Both the position numbers and the translations under genes were made by a program. Source: PALSA-1353 sp050014015 (lineage in GTDB: Bacteria > Planctomycetota > Phycisphaerae > Tepidisphaerales > Tepidisphaeraceae). From it: DNA of 64,000 nucleotides. The notes under the pieces were generated by a model. It worked only from the letters and a program-made list of their open reading frames with translations, was not told where the DNA came from and did not search any database. Numbering within the stretch: position 1 is the first letter of the stretch; each line of letters starts with the position of its first letter. Below are positions 58,687 through 64,000 of the stretch, piece by piece. Location of the stretch: NCBI GenBank assembly GCA_050014015.1, contig JBEKEC010000021.1, positions 1-64,000 on the forward strand. The letters are read 5' to 3'.

Positions 58687-60707
58687 GCGGGGTCCCTTTC
58701 CACGCGCACGGGAATCAGCGAACTGCCGTTGACGTTTTCCTGGATCAGTTGTGACCGAAGCTGCTGAACGAAATACGGAACGAAGATCGCTCCATTCCTG
58801 ACTTCGGAGGTCACGCGCGCCGTGGAGACGGCCGATCCCGTCGCCGCGCGAAGGCGGATCTTCTGGCCATCGCGGATTTGAAGCTGTTCGGCATCGTCGG
58901 TGCTGATCTCCACAAATCCGCCGGGGTAATCGAGCAGCAGCAGGCGGTGTTCGCGCTTCAGCGTTTCACTGTGATTGATCAGGACGTTCTGATGCCAGTA
59001 GTAGAGCGAATGTCCGAACACCAGCATCAGCGGATAGTCGCTGCTTACCGTGCTGAGGGGCGAGGCGTAGTGCAGCGGCGCGAAGCTGAACTTTCTGTCG
59101 TCTGGCCCGTCCTCAAAGAGCCGCGGCGTGCCCAGCGGGCGCTCCTTGGTGCACGGCCACTGTCGGCCGTATTCGCGCGCGAGGTTCTCGTAGCTCACGC
59201 CGCTGTAGAACGGGATCACGCCGGCAATCTCCTCCATGATCTGTTCGGAAGAGGAATATTTCCAATCGGCGCCCATGGCCTGCGCGAGCCTGACCAATTG
59301 CTCCCAGGCGGCCATCGGTCCCGCCGCCGGATCGATCACCTTTTCCGCCAACTGAATGCGCCGTTCCGTGCTGGTAAAGGAAACGCGTTCTTCGCCGAAA
59401 GCCGTCGTCGGCAGCACGACGTGGGCGAATTCGGTGAGGCCAGTCCTGAACAAGTGCTGCGTCACAACCAAGTCGCACCCGCCGAGGCACCGCGTATCGC
59501 CGTATGATGCCGTGCTGATGGGGTCATAGCGGTCTAGCCACACCGCCTTTACCCGTCCCTGGCCGCGATCGTTCAAAACGTCATCGGCGTCCAATCCCGG
59601 CGCGGCGGGGATGGGGGCGTTCCAAGCCTTGGCAAACGCCGCCCGCGCAGCGGAATCCGTGACCGGCAGATATCCCGGTAATCGATCCGGAAGCATGCCC
59701 ATGTCGCAGACGCCCTGAAGATTGTTCTGCTCCGTCAGCGGAAACAACCCGGCGCCCTTCTTGCCGATCTGGCCTGTCAATAGCACCAGGTTGACCATCG
59801 CCTGGATGCTCTGTTTGCCGCGAGACTCGACGCCGGTGGAATAGAGCAATGCCGCGGAACCCGCCTTGGCAAAACTGATCGCCGCGGCCTCGATCGATTC
59901 CGCCGGTACGTCGCACGCCCGCGCCGACTTCTGCAGATCGCCGCTCAATGCGTACTCGAGAAACGCCTCGTATTCGTCGCAATGCGCCTTGATGAACGGA
60001 AGATTCGCAAGTCCGCGATCGACGATGACCTTCGCCATGGCGCCGTATAGCGCCACCTCCGTGCCGGGCTTGATTTGCAGAAAAAGATCCGCGTTTTCCG
60101 CAACGCGATGGCGACGCATGTCGATCACGATCAGCCGCGCGCCGTTCAACTTCGCCCGGATGACCCAGCCGGCGATCGTCGGCAACTGGCGGTTCAAATC
60201 CACCCCATCCACCATGATCACTTCGCTGTTTGCCAAGTCATTGATCGAGTTCGTGCTGGCCGCGATTCCAAGCATGTCGAGCAGCACGTTGATCGAATTG
60301 TTGCAGTAAACGCCGGCGCCGTGACCCACGTTGTTGGTGCCCACGATCGTGCGGGCCAGCTTCTGCATCAGGTACGATTCCTCGTTCGAGCAGCGAGGGG
60401 AACTCAGGAAGGCGATGGCGTCCGGTCCATGGCGTCGCCGAATCTCCAACAGGCGCGCAGCGACAAAATCGATCGCCTCGTCCCAGGTCACCTCGTGAAG
60501 CTCGCCGTTCTGCCTGAGCAGGGGTTTTTTAAGACGATCCGGAGAACTGGCGACTTCGTGAACGTGCCACCCGCGGACGCAGAGTCTTCCGGCATTGGTA
60601 GGGTGCGACCGGCTTGGGTAGGCGCCGATCACGCGGTTGTCGTGGGTTTCCAGATAGATACCGCAACCGGCGCCACAAAACGTGCAGGTAGTGAGCTTCT
60701 GGGCCAT
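58683..60707 (-). CDS. FdhF-like molybdopterin oxidoreductase without formate dehydrogenase catalytic residues
   Basis: A 674-residue protein, first gene of the operon. The N-terminal [4Fe-4S] site is complete (Cys8, Cys11, Cys15, Cys43), and the molybdopterin-binding domains align with E. coli FdhF over most of the length, for example GTNNV, LVLLTGQIGKKGAG and EQNNLQGVCDMGMLPD. But against the FdhF sequence as I recall it, without gaps around the site, Sec140-His141 correspond to Tyr134-Cys135 (GVYCNNS) and Arg333 to Thr325 (FPLTEQ). So the formate-oxidising trio is absent. It may bind a pterin for another reaction, or act only as an electron-transfer or structural subunit like NuoG. GAGG lies upstream of the start at 60707. 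Its stop overlaps the HydB-like start by four bases. Confidence 0.88.
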   Translation of the reverse strand: MAQKLTTCTFCGAGCGIYLETHDNRVIGAYPSRSHPTNAGRLCVRGWHVHEVASSPDRLKKPLLRQNGELHEVTWDEAIDFVAARLLEIRRRHGPDAIAFLSSPRCSNEESYLMQKLARTIVGTNNVGHGAGVYCNNSINVLLDMLGIAASTNSINDLANSEVIMVDGVDLNRQLPTIAGWVIRAKLNGARLIVIDMRRHRVAENADLFLQIKPGTEVALYGAMAKVIVDRGLANLPFIKAHCDEYEAFLEYALSGDLQKSARACDVPAESIEAAAISFAKAGSAALLYSTGVESRGKQSIQAMVNLVLLTGQIGKKGAGLFPLTEQNNLQGVCDMGMLPDRLPGYLPVTDSAARAAFAKAWNAPIPAAPGLDADDVLNDRGQGRVKAVWLDRYDPISTASYGDTRCLGGCDLVVTQHLFRTGLTEFAHVVLPTTAFGEERVSFTSTERRIQLAEKVIDPAAGPMAAWEQLVRLAQAMGADWKYSSSEQIMEEIAGVIPFYSGVSYENLAREYGRQWPCTKERPLGTPRLFEDGPDDRKFSFAPLHYASPLSTVSSDYPLMLVFGHSLYYWHQNVLINHSETLKREHRLLLLDYPGGFVEISTDDAEQLQIRDGQKIRLRAATGSAVSTARVTSEVRNGAIFVPYFVQQLRSQLIQENVNGSSLIPVRVERDPA

Positions 60708-61248
60708 AAGGGTGCGCCTCGAGGATCGCCATGGCGGAGCATCGCGGTGATTACCACGAACTGAATCGCCCGTTCAGAACTCCGTCGCAGTGCCGCTCAA
60801 GGCACACGATCCAGCACTTGTCTTGCGCGCTCGGCATTGGCGGCGAAATTAAACGCCAGATGCATAATCCGTTCGTCGCGGATGCTGGTCGCGACGACGC
60901 TGGCGAGCTCAATGCCTTGCCCAGATCGCCCGGATGATGAGGTATCCCTCGCGACCAAACATCAACAACTTCTGTATTCAACATCGGGCGTTTGGGTCGC
61001 CGTTTTTCCTAAAATTCAACGCTATATTTCGGCGAAGGCAACGTGAATGGGTGGATTCTCCTATTCCTAAATAGGCAAATACCCGCATGGTCTGGGCGCG
61101 CCGGGCGGGAGTTTGCCCGACCGGAGTTTCGGCGCCCGCCGTTCGTGCGAAAGGCCGCCTCCCTTTTTGCCCGTTGCCAAAATCCTGTCTTTGCGGACAA
61201 TCATGCAAGCTGTCGCGATTTACTTACTGGAAAGCGAGGCCGGACGAC
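60708..61248. promoter_or_regulatory. Divergent region upstream of hydrogenase operon and DUF2092-like gene
   Basis: A 541-base gap that must contain the promoter of the nine-gene operon and that of the plus-strand gene at 61249. No sigma-54 type -24/-12 pair or clear operator was seen. A short minus-strand frame at 60797-60940 reads GIELASVVATSIRDERIMHL then AFNFAANAERARQVLDRVP and may be a gene remnant of unknown origin, but it has no start or site for translation. Confidence 0.35.
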
Positions 61249-62019
61249 ATGATGCGAGCGACCTATTGTTCAGCGTTGCTGGTGCTTCTCGTCGCCAGCG
61301 CCCGCGCCGGCGCGGACGCGGCCCCGGCGACTCAGCCGGCGGTCGATCCCACCGCCGATCAAATCCTGCGTCAATCCTGCGATTTTCTGGCGCAAAGCCC
61401 CGCGTTTGCCGTTCACGCGGAAATTTGGAAAGACGAGGTGCTTCCCTCCGGCCACAAGATTCAGGTCACGCGGTCCGTGGACCTGGAACTTCGCCGGCCC
61501 GATCGCCTCCACGTTGACGCCCGCGCTCATAAAAAGGGCCGATCCATCTGGTACGACGGCAAAACCCTGACCGTCCTGGACCGCGAGAAGAATCTCTACG
61601 GCGTGGTCGACGCGCCCGCCACCATAGACCAGACGCTCGATCTGGCCGCCGACACTTACGGCATCACCGTCCCCCTGGAAGATCTCGCCGTGTCCGATCC
61701 CTACGCCAGTTCCATGAAGGACGTCTCCACGGGCGGATATTTCGGCGACGAGCCGGTGCTGGGCGTATCATGCCGGCACGTCGGATTTTCCACCGAAAAG
61801 ATCGACTGGCAATTATGGGTCGCCGATGGCCCGCAGCCGCTGCCCCAGAAACTCGTCATCACTTACAAGAATGAAGAGCAGACTCCGCAATACATCGCCA
61901 TCTTCAGCAAGTGGAACCTGATGGATCGCGCCGCCGACCTGGCGTTCCAGTTCATCCCGCCGCCCGGCAGCTCGCTCATTCCACTGGTCCCCCAGAACGC
62001 GGGAGGAAGCCAGCCATGA
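61249..62019 (+). CDS. Secreted DUF2092-like protein
   Basis: A 256-residue protein. The start at 61249 (MMRATYCSALLVLLVASARA) has GAGG upstream and gives a clean signal peptide ending near ADAAPA. The body matches the DUF2092 pattern, a LolA-like beta fold: ADQILRQSCDFLAQSPAFAV, VDLELRRPDRLHVDARAHKK, SIWYDGKTLTVLDREKNLYG. It probably sits in the periplasm and may bind a lipid or polymer, which is inference from the fold. It overlaps the next gene by four bases. Confidence 0.82.
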   Translation: MMRATYCSALLVLLVASARAGADAAPATQPAVDPTADQILRQSCDFLAQSPAFAVHAEIWKDEVLPSGHKIQVTRSVDLELRRPDRLHVDARAHKKGRSIWYDGKTLTVLDREKNLYGVVDAPATIDQTLDLAADTYGITVPLEDLAVSDPYASSMKDVSTGGYFGDEPVLGVSCRHVGFSTEKIDWQLWVADGPQPLPQKLVITYKNEEQTPQYIAIFSKWNLMDRAADLAFQFIPPPGSSLIPLVPQNAGGSQP

Positions 62020-62750
62020 AATCGATATTCAAAGTCTTCGGATATTGGAGAATGGCGATCGGATGTTTAGCGTTCTGCGCAATACTGTGGCTAGCGCCGA
62101 TGTCGGCACTGGCCGACCGCGGCCAAGGCAGCATCCGCGGCGCGGCCCGTCCAGCCCCCCGCCCCGCGCCCCCGCGCCCCCCGGCACGCGTTGAGCCGCC
62201 GCATGCCCCGCCGGCCGTTCGCCCCGACGAGCACCCTCAGCCGCCGCGTCGCGTCGAGCCGCCGGTACGCCGCGATTGGGACGACAACGACGAAGACCCT
62301 CAGCACTGGGGCGGCTTTGCCCACGGCGCTCCCGTGCGTGCCATCCGCGGTCAGCGTGTTCACGACCTTCCGGCCCACCATATCTTCATTTCGTTCAACA
62401 ATCTGAACTACTATTGTGATGACGACGGGGCCTACTACCAGCAGCAACCCGACGGCCAATACCTGGTCGTCCAGCCCCCCGTTGGGGCAATCGTCGCCGT
62501 CCTTCCCTCCGGAGTAACGCCCATCGTCGTCGGTCCAACCACCTACTATTATCTCGACGGCGTGTTCTACGTCGCCCAGGACAATTCCTTCGCCGTGGTC
62601 AATCCCCCGGCGGGCATCGTCGTCCCCACGCTTCCGATCGGCGCGAATACGGTTGTTATCAATGGAACCGTCTGCTATCAATTCAACGGCTTCAACTACC
62701 AACCGTCCATTCAGGATGGCGTAACCGTCTACACCGTTACACCCATGTAG
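62016..62750 (+). CDS. Secreted Pro-rich protein, DUF6515-like
   Basis: A 244-residue protein starting at 62016 inside the stop of the DUF2092-like gene (ATGA overlap). Signal peptide MKSIFKVFGYWRMAIGCLAF ends near ALADRG. A Pro/Arg-rich linker follows to about residue 85, then a Tyr-rich globular part with repeats of short beta strands: YYCDDDGAYYQQQPDGQYLV, GPTTYYYLDGVFYVAQ, VVINGTVCYQFNGFNYQ. That pattern fits DUF6515. The pair DUF2092 plus DUF6515 is a recurring neighbour set in planctomycetes and is probably a two-protein envelope unit of unknown role. Confidence 0.78.
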   Translation: MKSIFKVFGYWRMAIGCLAFCAILWLAPMSALADRGQGSIRGAARPAPRPAPPRPPARVEPPHAPPAVRPDEHPQPPRRVEPPVRRDWDDNDEDPQHWGGFAHGAPVRAIRGQRVHDLPAHHIFISFNNLNYYCDDDGAYYQQQPDGQYLVVQPPVGAIVAVLPSGVTPIVVGPTTYYYLDGVFYVAQDNSFAVVNPPAGIVVPTLPIGANTVVINGTVCYQFNGFNYQPSIQDGVTVYTVTPM

Positions 62751-62779
62751 GTGAGGAGGAATGGTGCATTGCAAAAGCC

Positions 62780-63583
62780 CTAACTCCCCATTCGTTCATC
62801 GGCCACGATCTTCCCGTCCTCCATGGTAATTCGCCGCCCCGCGCGTTTCGCCAGCGAAACGTCGTGCGTCACCATCACGATGGCCTGTCCCCCGGCATGC
62901 AACTCGTGAAAAATCTCCGCGATCAGTTCGCCGTTCCGCCGGTCGAGATTCCCCGTCGGCTCATCCGCCAGCAGCACCCGCGGCTCGTTGGCCAGCGCCC
63001 GCGCCACCGCCACCCGCTGTTGCTCTCCGCCGCTCAGACGGTTGGCGCGCCGCTTTAGCTTCTCCCCCATCCCCAGCCGCTTCAGCAACTCCGCCGACCG
63101 CTCCATCGCCGCCTCCCGGCTCAGCCGCCCCGACTTGAACATCGGCAACGCCACGTTCTCCTGGGCCGTGAATTCCTTCAGCAAATAGTGAAACTGAAAC
63201 ACGAATCCCACCATCCGGTTCCGCAGCATCGCCAACTGCGCATCGCTCAGGTCCGCCGTATCCTGCCCCTCGATAAACACCTCGCTCGGCGGATCGAACA
63301 GCCGCCCGGCCGCATCGAACCTCGTCGGCCGATCCAACCCGCCCAAAAGATAGAGCAGCGTGCTCTTGCCCGACCCGCTGGCACCGACGATGCAGGCATA
63401 TTCCCCCCGGCGAATGATCAGGTTCACCCCGCCCAGGACTTCGTTGGCGGCATCGCCCGTTCCCAGCACGCGCCGAACGTGCCGCGCTTCCAGCAAGATC
63501 GGCGGAAAACCATCCGCCTTCGCGCCTGTTTCGGGAAAGACGTTCCTCCGCACCTCGAAATCTGACAATTGTGCCCTCACCAT
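62780..63583 (-). CDS. ABC transporter ATP-binding protein (LolD/MacB type)
   Basis: A 267-residue ATPase. Walker A is VGASGSGKST, the Q-loop is FVFQFHYLL, the signature is LSGGEQQRVAVARALANEP, Walker B is VLLADEPTGNLD, and the switch His is in VTHDVSLAKRAG. It is most like LolD/MacB ATPases that extract lipoproteins or export lipids and peptides. No permease gene is in the window; one would be expected downstream on the minus strand, but the DUF6515-like gene is there in the other direction. The start at 63583 (MVRAQLSDFEV) has AAAGGG upstream; ATG at 63598 is also possible. Confidence 0.9.
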   Translation of the reverse strand: MVRAQLSDFEVRRNVFPETGAKADGFPPILLEARHVRRVLGTGDAANEVLGGVNLIIRRGEYACIVGASGSGKSTLLYLLGGLDRPTRFDAAGRLFDPPSEVFIEGQDTADLSDAQLAMLRNRMVGFVFQFHYLLKEFTAQENVALPMFKSGRLSREAAMERSAELLKRLGMGEKLKRRANRLSGGEQQRVAVARALANEPRVLLADEPTGNLDRRNGELIAEIFHELHAGGQAIVMVTHDVSLAKRAGRRITMEDGKIVADERMGS

Positions 63584-63595
63584 AGCTGCCCTTTG

Positions 63596-63619
63596 CATTG
63601 TATCAGATCGGTCACAATG
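63596..63619. promoter_or_regulatory. Inverted repeat between ABC ATPase and AAA ATPase genes
   Basis: CATTGT-12-ACAATG lies between two divergent genes. It could be an operator; with six-base arms it may also be chance. Confidence 0.25.
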
Positions 63620-63654
63620 TTGGTTTGTGTTCGACTTTGGAGTAAAGTCTCATC

Positions 63655-64000
63655 GTGGCCATTACCAAGATACGGGTACGAAATTTTAAGTCATTCGCAG
63701 ACAGCGGCGAGGTTCCCATCGCCCCGTTGACGGTCATTTTTGGACGCAACAATACGGGCAAATCGTCGATACTTCAAAGTCTCCTTCTTCTCACGCAAAC
63801 GCTCGACTCTCCTGGTGAAGGCGCAAGCCTGAACATGCGCGGTCCCTTGTATGCGGCGGGAATGTACTCGGACATCGTTCATAAACACCGAGCAAGTGAG
63901 CACGTTGAGTTTCGATTTGAAGTTGCGACCACCCCTGATCGTACAGATGCCATTGAGTTAGAGTTCGCGTCGGGTGAACCTCAACCACCTCGATTGGTCC
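63655..64000 (+). CDS. AAA family ATPase (N-terminal part; runs off the window)
   Basis: An open frame from GTG at 63655 to the window end, 115 codons, with no stop. It reads MAITKIRVRNFKSFADSGEV, then APLTVIFGRNNTGKSSIL with a Walker A motif GRNNTGKSS, then QSLLLLTQTLDSPGEG. This is the start of an SMC-like/OLD-like AAA ATPase of the type often called DUF3696 or AAA_15. Relatives appear in defence systems and as nuclease-coupled ATPases, but this part alone cannot tell. Base composition is visibly less GC-rich than its neighbours, which may mark acquired DNA. Confidence 0.8.
   Translation, partial: MAITKIRVRNFKSFADSGEVPIAPLTVIFGRNNTGKSSILQSLLLLTQTLDSPGEGASLNMRGPLYAAGMYSDIVHKHRASEHVEFRFEVATTPDRTDAIELEFASGEPQPPRLV

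Noticed and set aside
58683..60707. Selenocysteine codon in the FdhF-like gene
   Set aside because: There is no in-frame TGA at the active-site position; the codons there encode Tyr-Cys.
60797..60940. Short minus-strand frame upstream of the FdhF-like gene
   Set aside because: It reads like protein but has no start codon, no translation site and no family I recognise. It is only mentioned in the intergenic entry.

Overview
The window looks like a planctomycete chromosome, most likely class Phycisphaerae near Tepidisphaerales. The signs are C-terminal PEP-CTERM sorting signals joined to dockerin-like modules, a prepilin-like protein of the planctomycete type, XylR-type sugar regulators, TPR/O-GlcNAc-transferase-like proteins, and GC-rich coding DNA. 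This placement is inference from gene content; there is no rRNA in the window.

Layout. 1-5123: the tail of one PEP-CTERM protein, a complete autotransporter-repeat PEP-CTERM protein and an IS1380-type transposase. 5141-13558: TPR glycosyltransferases (TPR+GT9-like, two TPR+GT41-like, one deletion-scarred pseudogene) around a small PEP-CTERM gene. 13619-19819: a pectin locus with three GH28 genes around a XylR-type regulator. 19821-22391: alpha-glucan phosphorylase. 22563-26792: an aldo/keto reductase, alcohol dehydrogenase and cupin operon, its divergent AraC regulator, and a stretch with a tRNA 3' fragment and gene debris. 26793-39321: mostly housekeeping genes (GT2, NfeD, HepT/MntA toxin-antitoxin, trpD, galK, TraB-like, tmk, holB, another TPR-GT41, mutY, a DUF4926-like gene). 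39562-50261: a 1874-residue PEP-CTERM protein, a prepilin-like protein, a six-hairpin glycosidase and a pectate lyase. 50549-50631: tRNA-Tyr. 50649-60707: a nine-gene operon for a membrane-bound group 4 [NiFe] hydrogenase with its own protease, a HydB/HydG-type NAD(P)H module and an FdhF-like protein. 61249-64000: two secreted proteins, an ABC ATPase and the start of an AAA ATPase.

How the genes work together. The GH28, PL1 and glycosidase genes with the XylR regulator suggest growth on pectic plant polymers; galactokinase and glucan phosphorylase would serve sugar and storage metabolism. The hydrogenase operon would join reducing equivalents from pyridine nucleotide to hydrogen turnover at the membrane, probably with ion transport through its single antiporter-like subunit. 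Its FdhF-like member lacks the residues that define formate dehydrogenase catalysis, so formate should not be assumed as substrate. The TPR glycosyltransferases lie among Ser/Thr-rich PEP-CTERM surface proteins, which makes surface-protein glycosylation a reasonable hypothesis.

The window also records DNA turnover: a microhomology deletion that destroyed one TPR gene, tandem 102-bp and 21-bp repeats inside genes, a mosaic 3' cassette shared by three PEP-CTERM genes, and remnants of a pectate lyase, a discoidin-domain protein and a tRNA.
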